A stretch of 64,000 nucleotides of DNA from assembly GCF_965363235.1 (NCBI RefSeq), contig NC_134851.1, positions 57,779,522 through 57,843,521 on the forward strand. Direction: 5' to 3'. A model generated the notes under the pieces. It ran no database searches. It was given only the letters and a program-made list of their open reading frames with translations, and was not told where the DNA came from. Shown one piece after another: positions 12,188 through 23,341 of this stretch. Every line of letters begins with the position of its first letter. Positions within the stretch are counted from its first letter, which is position 1. A program made the position numbers and the translations under genes. The DNA comes from Mytilus galloprovincialis (taxonomy: Eukaryota > Mollusca > Bivalvia > Mytilida > Mytilidae).

Positions 12188-13107
12188 GTACAAATTATGA
12201 TTATGTTCTTTACTAAAGGACTTTTATATCTTTGACATCACCATAGACGAACGGACATAACTGGCAAATAGGTACTTCATGTACATTAAAATAAAAGTTA
12301 AAAAAAAACACACACAAAAAAAACCAAAAAAAAAAAACCACACAAACGAAACAATATGTAAAAATGTACGTTTTTAAATTCCTTCGTTTAACACACAGAA
12401 AATAATCTACAATATTGGTATTTTATCAGAAAAGTAATTAACCTTACATGTATATATATCATGTACAGTTGAAGAAAAAGTTAAAATCAAAGACAAGAAA
12501 AGAATATAGAAAAATAACCATTAATAATTATCTTGATTTGGTTTAGTCCTAAAAATAAAGATTCTTATACAGAAAAAAAGCATTTAGAAAAGGACAATAT
12601 TGCAATTTAGAAAAAAAGTAGTATTCAGAGTAATGCCGCTTGTTTAGCAGAATAACGCATATTAAGGAAAAAAGATTCTGAATCGCTTAAGACAATTCAT
12701 CAACTAAAATATCTAATAATTGGAAAGTCGGCTAAGAGTTAATTCATTCTTCAAATGTGGTAGATTAGTAGATAAAAAAACAACTACACCGTGTTGAAAA
12801 ATAACACTGATAATTCACTAGTTCCCAAAACTTGCAAATACGAGTTTGTGTTGTCCGCAATCTCCCGACTGACTGTTTAAAGCATTTAATTAGATGAGCA
12901 ATCATAGGTTATTAAAAAATACTCAACCCAGGCTAGAGGTACAAACAAGTTATATTGAATTCTAATCAGAAAAAAAACTCCATTTCCAGTTGTTTCCAAA
13001 ACAAATTGTAACAATATCATGGCCTTGGCAAGTTTGTTTTCGAGAAGTAGTCTCCTTTTTTTTCATATTTCTTTTATTAATGACATCATCCACGCAGAGA
13101 CATAAAA
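12188..13107. other. gene-free 3' flank of the Rab gene
   Basis: Nothing coding is seen. An A/C-rich low-complexity tract lies at 12300-12350. The adjoining part, below 13107, would hold the 3' UTR of the Rab gene on the minus strand. No polyadenylation site was fixed. Confidence 0.4.
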
Positions 13108-13181
13108 TTATGTTAAATTGATATTGTTGTCGTTGTCATACGAAGCTGGCACTTCTCCATCTGCATTAACTATCTTTCTCA
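13108..13181 (-). CDS. Rab-like GTPase, last exon
   Basis: The acceptor is ttcttttag. The exon adds two bases to complete a Val codon, then RKIVNADGE, an acidic/Asn-rich tail, and a TAA stop at 13108-13110. No cysteine occurs in the 24 residues, so the usual Rab geranylgeranylation motif is absent from this exon. Confidence 0.85.
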
Positions 13182-16100
13182 CTAAAAGAAGTAAACAATG
13201 AACTGAATGAAAATGTATATAATCAGTAATATCGGCGTCACGCATAGCGTAAAGCTCATACGTACGCTGGGTGATGAAAAAAAAATCATTTACGCTGACA
13301 ATACGCTAGTTATTATCGATGCATTCAACCTGTCAATCATATCTGTATCGTGTGCACAACGAGCTTGAAGCGTGTATTGAACTTACGAGAAGCGTACATG
13401 TACCTAAGCATTTATCAGGCTTTCAAGTAACGTATATTGGCGTATTTCTTGCGTTTGTCTAACGTAGGTGGAATGCACGCTACGAGGGAAAATAGTCTCT
13501 TATACGTAACCCGCATACGTTTTAGTTATAGTTTAACGATCTTGAAGCGTGCCATAACGTGTCTCAAACTTATCTGTAGCGTTTTCAACGCGCTTGTAGC
13601 GTATGTATTACGTGCGTGTAGCGTAGAGGTATAAAATTGAGAATGGAAATGGGGAATGTGTCAAAGAGACAACAACCCGACCAAATAAAAAACAACAGCA
13701 GAAGGTCACCAACAGGTCTTCAATGTAGCGAGAAATTCCCGCACCCGGAGGCGTCCTTCAGCTGGCCCCTAAACAAATATATACTAGTTCAGTGATAATG
13801 AACGCCATACTAATTTCCAAATTGTACACAAGAAACTAAAATTAAAATAATACAAGACTAACAAAGGCCAGAGGCTCCTGACTTGGGACAGGCGCAAAAA
13901 TGCGGCGGGGTTAAACATGTTTGTGAGATCTCAACCCTCCCCCTATACCTCTAACCAAATTAGAAAAGTAAACGCATAACAATACGTACATTAAAATTCA
14001 GTTCAAGAGAAGTCCGAGTCTGATGTCAGAAGATGTAACCAAAGAAAATAAACAAAATGACAATAATACATAAATAACAACAGACTACTAGCAGTTAACT
14101 GACATGCCAGCTCCAGACTTCAATTAATCTGACTGAAAGATTATGATTTCATCATATGTACATCAGGCACAATCCTTCCCGTTCGGGGTTTAGTATCATA
14201 CCATCATAACATATATGAGAAGAACATAACCCGTGTCATGCCAACAATATATACACTTGACAAACGCTTGAGCTGGATGAATTTTTTTATGCTGCATACA
14301 AATTTTCTGGAGTTTCAGCGTTCACCAAGCGTATATCTTTGCATTTCGACGTACTTCAAACTTTTGCAACGTGTGTTGAACGATTGCTTAGCGTTCAGCT
14401 GGCTTGCAACTGTATGGACCTAATCAATTTTCTCTGTACGTCTGATGCACGCCAGTCTATATGCCAATGTGTGATGCCAGCATTAATTCTATACACAATA
14501 TACTATTGAGACAATTAGAAAAATATATATTGTAATAATTAAATTTTGGAGGAACAAGTCTGATTGGCTAGAAAGATGTTCGCATATTATCTCATAGACA
14601 TAAATTAATCATATGATCAGATGAACGTTTTTTTTTAAATGGAACTTGGACAAAGATGGACAGCTCAATCATACTCAAGATCCTGGTTTGAATAGTTTAG
14701 TGTATGAGGTGATATTTACCTAATTGTTCGAATAAGATATTCGTATATTATCTCATAGACATAAATTTATCATGTGATGAACGTTTTTTAAAAAAGAAAC
14801 TTGGACAAAGATAGACAACTCCATCATACTCAAGATCCTGGTGTATGAGTTGATACATTTTTGTAATTACCTAATTGATTGAATAAGCCATCAATGTTTT
14901 CTGCAGTCTTTGCTGACGTCTCAACAAACAAGTAACCATTCTTCTCAGCAAAGGACTTACCCTCCTATAACAAATAATAAACGACTCATTTAGATTAAAA
15001 TTGAGAAGGGAAATGGGGAATGTGTCTAAGAGACAACAACTCGAACAGAGAGCAGACAACATGTGCCGAAGCCCACTAATGGGTCTTCAATGCAGCGACA
15101 AACTCCCGCACCCGGAGGCATGCTTCAACTGGCCCCTAAACTAAAAATTTATAGTTCAGTGATAATGAATTTAATACTTAACTCCGAAATGTACGGTAGA
15201 AGCTAAAATTAAAAAAATATACATGCAACAATAACAAAGGCCAGAGGCTCCTGACTTGGGACAGGCGCAAAAATGCAACGGGGTTAATTATGTTTTTTTT
15301 GAGATCTCAACCCTCCCCCTATACCTCTAGCCAATGTAGAAAAAAAACAAACACACAACAATACGCACAGTAAAACTCATTGCCCAACAAGTCCGAGTCC
15401 GATGTCAGATTGATTGCTCCATTTTTATTTGTATAACGACCCGTTTCAAATATGCATGCATCTCTATAATATGTAATAATTACATGAGATGTATGTTTCA
15501 TTATAATACTTTATTCTGATTTGCTAATTGCACATCACGTGTTATTACTTCAGCAATTGCATCACTCAATAAAACTTATCATCCATGATAACACGTGGTC
15601 CCACAATAAAGTGCACAGGTGAATTAAACAAAAAATAATATAAAATTCGTGTTTTCATGATCATAGCTAAAATATGTAATAATAAGTAATGAATGCTTCT
15701 TTTTGTAACTTCATAGGATTGTAAAAGCGTTGACCGTGCGTACTTTTTTGAATGAAGCGCTTCCGCGCTTCATACAAAATGTACTTCGGTCAACGCTTTT
15801 ACACCCAAATGAATTTACAAAAAGAAGCATTCACTTCTTAAAATGAATTTATCAACATTTTTATTGTGGGATTCGTGTTGCTCAATCTTTAGTGTTTTTT
15901 GGATTTGTCCGTCATTTCGTTTTATGTTGCCATGACATAGTCAGTTTTAAATGTCGCCTTGGTATTTCCAAGGGTTTGTATAGTAAGATCTTACTATACA
16001 AGTCTGTATAGTAAGATCTTACTATACAAGTCCTTGGTATTTCGCGCCTTTTTTAAAACAAAAATAACCATGCATACAATACATCAATAAGTAGCTATAT

Positions 16101-19100
16101 ATAGGTCTCAAAATTGTAGTTATTTCTGGATAAAAAGGCAATACTAAGTGGTAGAACGCTGGTCTTGAAACAAGCAACATACTCGCTCTTTTATTTAAAA
16201 AAATGAATCATGAATGAGTTTAAATTCTTTTACTTTCAATAAGCGATTTATCTCTAAACAAAAGTTATCACATTTATTTCCCTTATAGCATCAGATGTAC
16301 TAACAAATATGTGTGCAACTATAATGAGTTGGCTGTAAGTAAATAGCTAGTAACTGTGTTGTTTAGAGAATTTTGTTCAATTCTTTAAATAGATAGCTTA
16401 CAATGTAGTTATATCGTACAATGCACAGACTTATTGCGAAATTAAAAACGTCTATACCTCTTTAGAAACTGATCTTCTTGAGTCTGCAAGATCAAGCTTA
16501 TTACCAACGAGGCAAATCTGAACTGGATTGTTGGAATTCTGTAAAAGTTGTTTTATCCAACTTTGGGCCCCAAAGAAAGATTCCTGTAATAAAAAAAGAC
16601 CAATTAAAAGAAAGTGTCGGATAAATGGTAATAAATCAGCTTCCAAACCAACAGACAAAGACATGATTATTATGAAAGGCCACGCTTTAGTATCCAACTA
16701 ACAGAGTCATTTTAAATCAATCTTGGTATTTTACATCGGTGCCACATGTGGAGCAAGATCTGCTTACCCTTCCGGAGCACCTGATATCACCCCTAGTGTT
16801 TGATGGGGTTCGTGTTGTTTATTCTTTAGTTTTCTATGTTGTGTCATGTGTACTATTGTTTGTCTGTTTGTCTTTTTCATTTTTAGCCATGGCGTTGTCA
16901 GTTTATTTTAGATTTCTGAGTTTGACTTTCCCTTTGGTATCTTTCGTCCCTCTTCTATAACGTTATAGTAGTCTCAGTTTAATTGACAATTTGCGTTATC
17001 AATATCTCCATAATTGGTAAACAAGCATCACGTATAGTTACAATTATAAACAGCTCGACAACTAAACAGAATTAATTTATATTTTATACATCCTTGTACT
17101 TTATCACACATGTCTTACTTTCTTTATGAAATGTTCTTGCAACAATCGTCAATTTCCGAAAGATCAATGTTACACATGTATGTAAAAATTCATACCTTAT
17201 CTGTGATGTCATACACTACTATTGCTCCTGCTGCGCCTCGGTAGAACATTGCTGCTACACACCGGAATCTGTCCTGGCCTGCTGTATCCCATATATCTAG
17301 CTTGATATCCTTACCATTAACCGATAGTGTTTTGTAGAAATAGGCCGCTTTAATGAAAAACACGAAAAACAATGATTTGGAGTCCGATAAAAGACACAGT
17401 CTTAGATGCATGATATGTTTTTCATTAGTTGCTATTGGCTTTGAACTAGCTGTCAGAAACTGTTACTACTCTCAGATATGTACTTAGTGTATTTTTGTTG
17501 TTCGAATGTAAAAGTACTCGGCCACATATACATTTACTCTGTGTTTTTGTTAGATGTACTTCTATTTGTAACCTTCTGATGAATTAAGCCTTTTTCAACT
17601 GATTTTTATAGTTTGTTTTTATGTTGGACTGTTACACACTGTTTTAGGATAGAGGACACATCTAAACCCGCCACATTCTGTATGTGTGTGCCTGTCCAAA
17701 GTCAAGAGCCTGCATTTTTGTTTTTCGTTAATTTTTTGTTTATAAAGTCAGGCAGTTAGTTTTCTCGTCTGCTTGTCATGTTTTGGAATTTTTAATTTGT
17801 CAGATTTTCGGAATCCTCTGGTGTTATCCATTTGAATGCCTTAACAAATTTTCCCCATGAAACCCCATTTTTCCTTTTATAAATCTTTTATATGTATAAT
17901 TATAAGCCACTTGTAAAAGTCTTATAAAATTTTATTTATTCTTTAATAGTATTTGAGAACCTTAACTAGTCAATGATAACGCTATGAAAAATCAAGAGAG
18001 AACATTTTCCCGCCAAACTTCAAATGGCTAATATCTCGAAAACAAGCAAATTGAACCCAATATTTTAATGCTTTTTTGATTCCTTAATTCATTCCCTATC
18101 AATATATACTAGCTGTATGAAATTTTTTTTTTATTTTGAAACTGAGCAGCGAACATCCTTAATTTGTTTTACTAAAATCTGTGAACCGTCCGAATCTACA
18201 TTCATATTCGACATGAATTGAACAGTGAATTGAATAATCTATTTCTACACGCAATCATTCAATGACATGTAATATTGTTTTACATAGTTAGTTCAGGTGT
18301 TGTACCGTCACACCACTACCCAGACAAGAGGAGGCTATTCAATCTTAAACTAAGTGCAAAAGGTCAATAATACAGTAACAAAATGGTGAATTTTCAATGG
18401 TATCATTAAGCACCTTGTAACAAATATATTAATACACTGTTTATGATTTTGCTTACATATATATACAAATATAAAAAAGAAGATGTGGTATGATTGCCAA
18501 TGAGACAACTATCCACAAAAGACCAAGTTTGGATAATGTAAATGAACTCATAGATACATGTACCAGCATAACAATTTGTATTTACGCCAGACGCGCGTTT
18601 CGTCTTCAAAAGACTCATCAGTGACGCTCGATTCTATAAAAAGTTAAGAGGCCTAAAAATTTTGCCAAATGCAGCATAGGTAAAAAAAAATATGCATCTA
18701 AAAAAATACAATTTTACGTACCTCCAATGGTCATATCAATGTATTCATTGTATTGTCCTTTTACATACTGTAATGTGATACTAGATTTACCAACGCCTCC
18801 TTGTCCTACCAGAACTATTTTCAGCTGATTTGACGTCACGGCATGTTTGCTTCTCGTGAGTGAATCGGTTGTATTGTAACATGGCTTGTCACTGGACAAA
18901 AATAAAGACGTATACTAATTGCAAGGGCTTTGTTCTATTTTATTTTATAAATATTATTTCTTTATTACTGTATCTAGATTTTAAATATTTCTTTATTTCT
19001 GTATGGATTGTTCGGTAAAGCTGCTCATGCAAATGTGATCCTATGGCATGATATCTCATACATTTAATCTTTATAAGATATATCACGCGTATACTCTATA

Positions 19101-22100
19101 AGATATATCATGCATGACAGTATACTCTATAAGATATCTCATACATGTAAACTTTATAAGATATTTCATACATGTATACTTTATAAGAAATCTAATGCAT
19201 GTTATACGTTATATTAAAAACATCTCATATTATACTTTTCTTAATTGTATATAAGATATCTTATAAACTATCAAAATATCCTATTAACTATATAATATAT
19301 CTTATAAATTATATAAGATATCTTATAAACTCTTGAAGATATCTAATAAATTTTCGTATTTTATCTTTGTTAGTTCCGGAGAAAAAATACAGTTAATTTA
19401 GTTAAGTGTGAAATTTTATTTCTGCTTTGGATACCCATTATTGTTTTTTTCGTCGGGTTACTGTCTCTTTTACACATTCCCTGTTGCCATTCGTACATTC
19501 CATACAGTAATTCTACTTCGAATCTGTACATTGTTTTTGAGGAAAAGATTAAATCAAATAAAGTTGTAATACTAATATTGATGGTTACAATGCTACAATG
19601 TCACTGTGTCTAAACCACACCGGCAAAATTTGCTCGGACTCGATGGTATCTAACATCCGGCACAATGACGGAACACCAATAGACAAAAGAAAGGTAGGTT
19701 TCTCCTTATTGTTTTATTTTTTTTATGATATCGAAGAATATATATACATATACAACTATTTTCTATTGTGAGATGCAATATTTTCTACAACCTTTCTATA
19801 TTAACGGAGAAATAAGTCAAAATGCATGTCAAAATGACGAATTGAGTGAACCTTGCCTCGAAATTGTTTAATTTCTCGTTAAATTGTTCACATTGTACGG
19901 AAAGAAAGGTACGGGAAGAGAGATATTGACACGGAGATTGCAAATTTAGTTATTATGAGCATCTCAATAATTGTATTTCTGTGTATGGAACGAAAGAAAA
20001 GGGTCATGTCAAATTCAAATAAACCGGTTTCGTCAATGTTGTTACTACACAATCACCCGGTTTCGTCTATATATATATCACCCGGTTTTTTTTTGTTTTT
20101 TTTTGAACAAACAATTTATGAAAAGAAACTTTGGCACGGATCTGAACATTGTCCTTCGAGAATTTAAATATATATTTATTGTAAAGTAAACTTGGCGTGT
20201 TAAAATCTACTTTAAACGGGCACTTTTGGACATGGTTAATTATGATAATACACATTTTCCTAATGAAAGGCGTATCCCTTATTTCACTTAACTTCAAACT
20301 AATTTTAAATGGAATATAAATACTGAATAGCAAACACTGGTATCTAATTATTTTGTAACATTATTATATTTTCTTTGTTTACAATAGTAGTATGTAAAGA
20401 TGAAAAATAAAAGGATGTGTTTTGATTGTGCCATAATTTTAATTTACTATACTATATTATATACACTTAGTTTACAATATTTACTATCAATTATTAATAC
20501 ATTTATGCATTCAATCATTGACGAACAGTCCCAAACCGACTATAGTCTATACTGTTCTGCACAAATTAATCATGCATGCAGTCCTGCCAGATTTTCTGGT
20601 ACTATATATACTATGTTACTTGCGCACTAAAGCGAGTTTTCACACTTAAGCATCCATAACATAGCAGTGAGATTTGTAACTTTCTCCCCGTTTCTGGTAG
20701 GCACATTTATTTTCATAGGCATGTTTTTCACCTTATTTTTACAGTTCAAATTCATTTTTTGTACAGTTCAAATTCAATTGAAACTTCAAGATAACTTTCG
20801 AAAACAATATCTGACAGTTTTGTATTTTCAATGTGGATAAAAGTTGGTTTGCAAAACATGACCGTCATTTATATCTAGGTCTTATTAAGAAGTGACGGTA
20901 ACCACTTATCCCATAAACATTGACAATGAGACAACTTTCTTTTAGACACAAAAATTATGTTGAATTAATCAAGTTTAGGTCCGCGTATGACTTAAACAAT
21001 GAGAAAACAAACTGCATGAAAGCAAGCTATAACAGGGCCCTAAATTATAAATGTAAAACAATTCAAACAAGAAAACTACCTGCCTATTTTATGTTCAAAA
21101 CGCATATGGTATAAAGCAACCAAAGACAACCATGGAATTACAAGCGTGTGATTCGGGAATGGACTGAGTCAAAGTGTTGTCGCTGACACAAACAGTACAA
21201 CAAAAGTACAAATGATAAAAAATGATGAAAAAACCTTAACTCGTCCGAGGACAGATCCTGTATAGTAAATGCGCGATGTGTGCCAAAATTTGTATCATAG
21301 TTAAAATTATCCCTTAAATATAATAAATATACATGTATTCGCAGTTTACTATGAAGTCCACTATCACTGAACTAGTATAAATATTTATTAAGGGGCCAGC
21401 TAAAGGACGCCACCGGATGCGGGAGTTTCTCGTTTCATTGAAGACCCATTGTGGCCTTCGGCTGTTTTCTGCTCCATGGTCGGGTTGTTGTCGCTCAGAA
21501 TTTGTATGAACTTTTCATGTTGATAGACATTTTTAAATAATACGTCCACTTTGAAATAAACTGAATCCGTCTGTCCGTATATATTGTCAAAATATATTGA
21601 CCAACGTCAGTGTACGATCATCATAACACAACGGCGACAGTACAGACTCGTTTTTTTTTAGTAATGTTAACAAAATAATTATTATTGAATTTTGTCAATG
21701 ACCTGAGACTATTATACTATTATACTAGTTTGTACATAGCAGTATAGTTACAATAAGGGATAAAAAAAAATATTTTAATGCATGGTAGTTGTAATCCTAC
21801 ATTCATTTTCTATGTCGATTATGCATGCATATACAGTTGTCTTATTATCAACGTTTATCCTTAAGAAGATTTATTTTTAACGATTGTAGAAAAGATTACA
21901 TACATAGAATGATTAGATTACTTATAAAGGTGTCCATCCTTTTGTGCGAGAAAATCACATATCAATTGTGTGTTTCGATTTTTAAGACCGTAAACTTTAA
22001 TTTCAAGTTTTAACATGTTCAACATGTTTTCCCATAACTCATATAGAAAACGCATATTTAGAGAGCTTTAATCTCAATATGCTGTTAAAAAATTTCGTAA

Positions 22101-22936
22101 TGCAAAGTAAATTAAAATATTTGTGTTCTATAAGAGTAGGAATTCAAGTTTTTGCTTATTATTTATTTGAATCTGAGACTCATATAAATAATAAGCCCTT
22201 GTCCGGTGAACGAATTTGTTTTCCAACGACCCACAAAACTCCTTTTGAACGCTGAAGTTAAATAATCAATTATAATGTAATGCGATTATGATTTTTTTTA
22301 TTTGACCAAACCGGGTTATGCATTTTGAAATCTATGACGAAACCGGGTTGTATACATTGACGAAACCGGCCAGTTCCATTTTGACATGACCCATTTCTTT
22401 CGTTCCATACACAGAGATACAATTATGGAGATGCTCATTATAACTAAATTTGCAATCTCCGTGTCAATATCTCTCTTCCCGTACCTTTCTTTCCGTACAA
22501 TGTGAACAATTTAACGAGAAATTAAACAATTTCGAGGCAAGGTTCACTCAATTCGTCATTTTGACATGCATTTTGACTTATTTCTCCGTTAATATAGAAA
22601 GGTTGTAGAAAATATTGCATCTCACAATAGAAAATAGTTGTATATGTATATATATTCTTTGATATCATAAAAAGAATAAAAAAATAAGGAGAAACCTACC
22701 TTTCTTTTGTCTATTGGTGTTCCGTCATTGTGCCGGATGTTAGATACCATCGAGTCCGAGCAAATTTTGCCGGTGTGGTTTAGACACAGTGAATGTACAT
22801 GTTCTAAATGTTAACTTTATAATTATAATAACATGAATAAGTAGAACAAGAATTAAAGACGAATAAATCAATAATTGAAAAAATAGCAGCAAAAATAATT
22901 AAAAGTTATAACAAACCTGCTACCACAGCATGCCAT
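13108..22936 (-). CDS. Rab5-like small GTPase, six exons, 211 aa
   Basis: Spliced minus-strand gene: exons 22917-22936, 18722-18891, 17196-17347, 16458-16583, 14871-14964 and 13108-13181. All junctions are GT/AG and phases match; the sum is 636 nt including the stop. Visible motifs: P-loop GQGGVGKSS, switch I DMTIGAAY, switch [12 protein letters not shown] with the catalytic Gln, NKLD, and ETSAK. The string and [14 protein letters not shown] point to the Rab5/21/22 branch, which acts on early endosomes. The odd part is the ends. The C terminus NNINLT has no prenylation cysteine, whereas the N terminus is MACCGS, with cysteines 3 and 4 available for acylation. The G domain is certain. Exon 1 is inferred from frame, splice phase and a conserved duplicate at 35649. 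The assignment to Rab5 rather than another Rab is moderate. Confidence 0.85.
13228..13633. repeat. ACGCT/AGCGT-rich degenerate repeat, part 1
   Basis: Words such as tagcgta, acgcta, gcgtat and acgtat occur every 10-30 bp on both strands. CpG is far denser than in the surrounding DNA. The same texture resumes at 14238, so a single array appears to have been split by the dispersed repeat at 13634-14237. It lies in the last Rab intron. Confidence 0.65.
13634..14237 (+). mobile_element. dispersed repeat (cacccggaggc family), long copy
   Basis: It starts with ttgagaatggaaatggggaa and continues through cgcacccggaggcgtccttc and ggctcctgacttgggacagg. A second copy is at 14998-15410. Partial inverted pieces are at 19440-19500, 21376-21500 and 35325-35400. 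No open frame of use is present. The class (SINE-like or non-autonomous retroelement) was not resolved. Confidence 0.7.
14238..14455. repeat. ACGCT/AGCGT-rich degenerate repeat, part 2
   Basis: Continues the CpG-rich texture of 13228-13633 (aaacgctt, cagcgttc, aagcgtat, tagcgttc, gcacgcc). A 61-codon open frame here is low complexity and not called. Confidence 0.55.
14584..14870. repeat. ~150-160-bp tandem duplication reaching the end of a Rab exon
   Basis: tattatctcatagacataaa, gaacttggacaaagat and catactcaagatcctgg occur twice, about 150-161 bp apart. The duplicated unit includes a copy of the 3' end of Rab exon 5 with its donor: acctaattgttcgaataag at 14719-14737 against acctaattgattgaataag at 14869-14887. 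Confidence 0.75.
14871..14964 (-). CDS. Rab-like GTPase, exon 5
   Basis: The acceptor is tcttgttatag style (ttatag at 14965) and the donor is gtaatt at 14870. It encodes [11 protein letters not shown] then [25 protein letters not shown] is the G5 guanine-base loop. It enters in phase 0 and leaves one base for the next codon. Confidence 0.93.
14998..15410 (+). mobile_element. dispersed repeat (cacccggaggc family), second copy
   Basis: It aligns with 13634-14040: same start (ttgagaagggaaatggggaa), same cgcacccggaggc core, same gtccgagtc..gatgtcaga end. It lies in the intron between Rab exons 4 and 5, in the same orientation as the first copy. Confidence 0.7.
15590..15880. mobile_element. palindromic MITE
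   Basis: The inner arms are near perfect: gaatgcttctttttgtaa at 15690 against ttacaaaaagaagcattc at 15815, and gtaaaagcgttgacc against ggtcaacgcttttac. The centre is gaagcgcttccgcgcttc. Outer arms (aacacg..tcccacaataaa at 15593 and tttattgtggga..cgtgtt at 15859) extend it to ~290 bp. It is an intron insertion of foldback type. Confidence 0.7.
15977..16028. repeat. two identical 24-bp perfect palindromes
   Basis: TGTATAGTAAGA followed by its exact complement occupies 15977-16000 and again 16005-16028, with agtc between them and agtc again after the second. The pair is bracketed by a 12-bp direct repeat, ccttggtatttc, at 15957-15968 and 16032-16043. Confidence 0.9.
16458..16583 (-). CDS. Rab-like GTPase, exon 4
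   Basis: Forty-two codons in phase 0 at both ends, acceptor ttattacag and donor gtatag. It encodes [16 protein letters not shown], then [12 protein letters not shown] with the G4 NKLD base-recognition motif, ending SKE. Confidence 0.95.
16736..16962 (+). mobile_element. 3'-end fragment of a reverse transcriptase element
   Basis: It runs from cggtgccacatgtggagcaa to ctttcgtccctcttctata, the complement of the ends at 47690-47910 and 62374-62600. Its short open frame (start [15 protein letters not shown]) is repeated in the 47.6-kb copy, so it is part of the element. It inserted in the Rab intron between exons 3 and 4, opposite in orientation to the gene. Confidence 0.8.
17196..17347 (-). CDS. 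Rab-like GTPase, exon 3
   Basis: The acceptor is ttcattaaag and the donor is gtatga. Its first two bases complete an Ala codon of TIGAA. It encodes [19 protein letters not shown], then [20 protein letters not shown] and [10 protein letters not shown]. It carries the G3 box DTAGQ; the Gln that supports GTP hydrolysis is intact. Confidence 0.95.
18406..18660. repeat. pieces of two dispersed repeats in Rab intron 2
   Basis: gatgtggtatgattgccaat at 18481 belongs to the family at 50580. gccagacgcgcgtttcgtc at 18588 belongs to the family at 24271 and 39160. The 70-codon minus frame across them is not a gene. Confidence 0.6.
18722..18891 (-). CDS. Rab-like GTPase, exon 2 (P-loop)
   Basis: The acceptor is atttttgtccag and the donor is gtacgt. 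The in-frame ATG is absent here, so translation must start in an upstream exon. It reads [10 protein letters not shown], then [17 protein letters not shown] and [19 protein letters not shown]. It enters with one base, exactly fitting the two bases left by the exon at 22917 or its duplicate at 35649. Confidence 0.93.
19050..19345. repeat. degenerate ~30-bp tandem repeat (ataagatat)
   Basis: Words such as tataagatatatcat, acatgtatact and ctttataagatat recur eight or more times with drift in length. Later units shorten to atataagatatcttataa. It is AT-rich and lies in Rab intron 1. Confidence 0.7.
19602..22791. mobile_element. 3.19-kb foldback DNA element, ~485-bp TIRs, 5-bp TSD
   Basis: The left arm 19602-20085 and right arm 22308-22791 are reverse complements, almost identical over the outer 400 bp. 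Both ends read CACTGTGTCTAAACC inward. aatgt flanks the element directly on both sides (19597-19601 and 22792-22796). The 2.2-kb centre has no transposase frame and holds a nested fragment of the cacccggaggc repeat at 21376-21500. A 5-bp duplication and CAC ends are known of Transib/RAG-type elements; assigning this one is inference. It sits in intron 1 of the Rab gene. Confidence 0.85.
22917..22936 (-). CDS. Rab-like GTPase, first coding exon (MACCGS)
   Basis: ATG GCA TGC TGT GGT AGC AG, then a gtttgt donor. It leaves two bases, the phase that exon 2 requires, so the join reads MACCGSSDKP. Support: correct phase, correct strand and a copy at 35649 that keeps ATG, frame and donor while changing two bases. 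Cysteines 3 and 4 are candidate palmitoylation sites; position 2 is Ala, so N-myristoylation is not expected. Without a transcript the exon remains a prediction. Confidence 0.6.
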
Positions 22937-23341
22937 TATATTAATGAATTAATATTCGTCAAAGTTTCATGAAATATTTTACCTTTTAAAAATCGATTGA
23001 ACATGTGTTCTTTAAATAGATATTTACGAATAATCACCCGGTAGTGAATGTACTATTTTTAAATTTTACGCGCATACTTAATGGTTAAATGTTATTGATT
23101 GGATAATGCACTTGTTTAACTATTAAAAGGATATTTGACTATTTATTTACTATCACAAAAGAAGACACCCGTACCATGTCGTTTAATAGTTTAATAACTG
23201 ACAAACAGATAATAATATGGTGTACAACATGTAACCTATTACAGCTGATTAAATAATTATACAATTGTAACCTATCTAACCTTATTAATATTATAAACAA
23301 ACAACAAAATATGAACCCGATTACTTTGTTGTTTATAATTT

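Noticed and set aside
11907-12200. Open frames of 65-69 codons on both strands.
   Set aside because: Artefact of a 91-bp repeat: the frames show the same peptide words in each unit.
16739-16960. 73-codon open frame, repeated at 47630-47908 as 92 codons.
   Set aside because: It is the translated 3' end of a retroelement; the recurrence reflects copies of the element rather than a conserved protein.
19602-19694. Open segment in each arm of the foldback element (reads [20 protein letters not shown] before a gtaggt donor) as a possible alternative first exon of the Rab gene.
   Set aside because: It ends in phase 0, whereas Rab exon 2 needs two bases from the previous exon; joining them puts a TGA in frame. 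The exon at 22917 fits instead.
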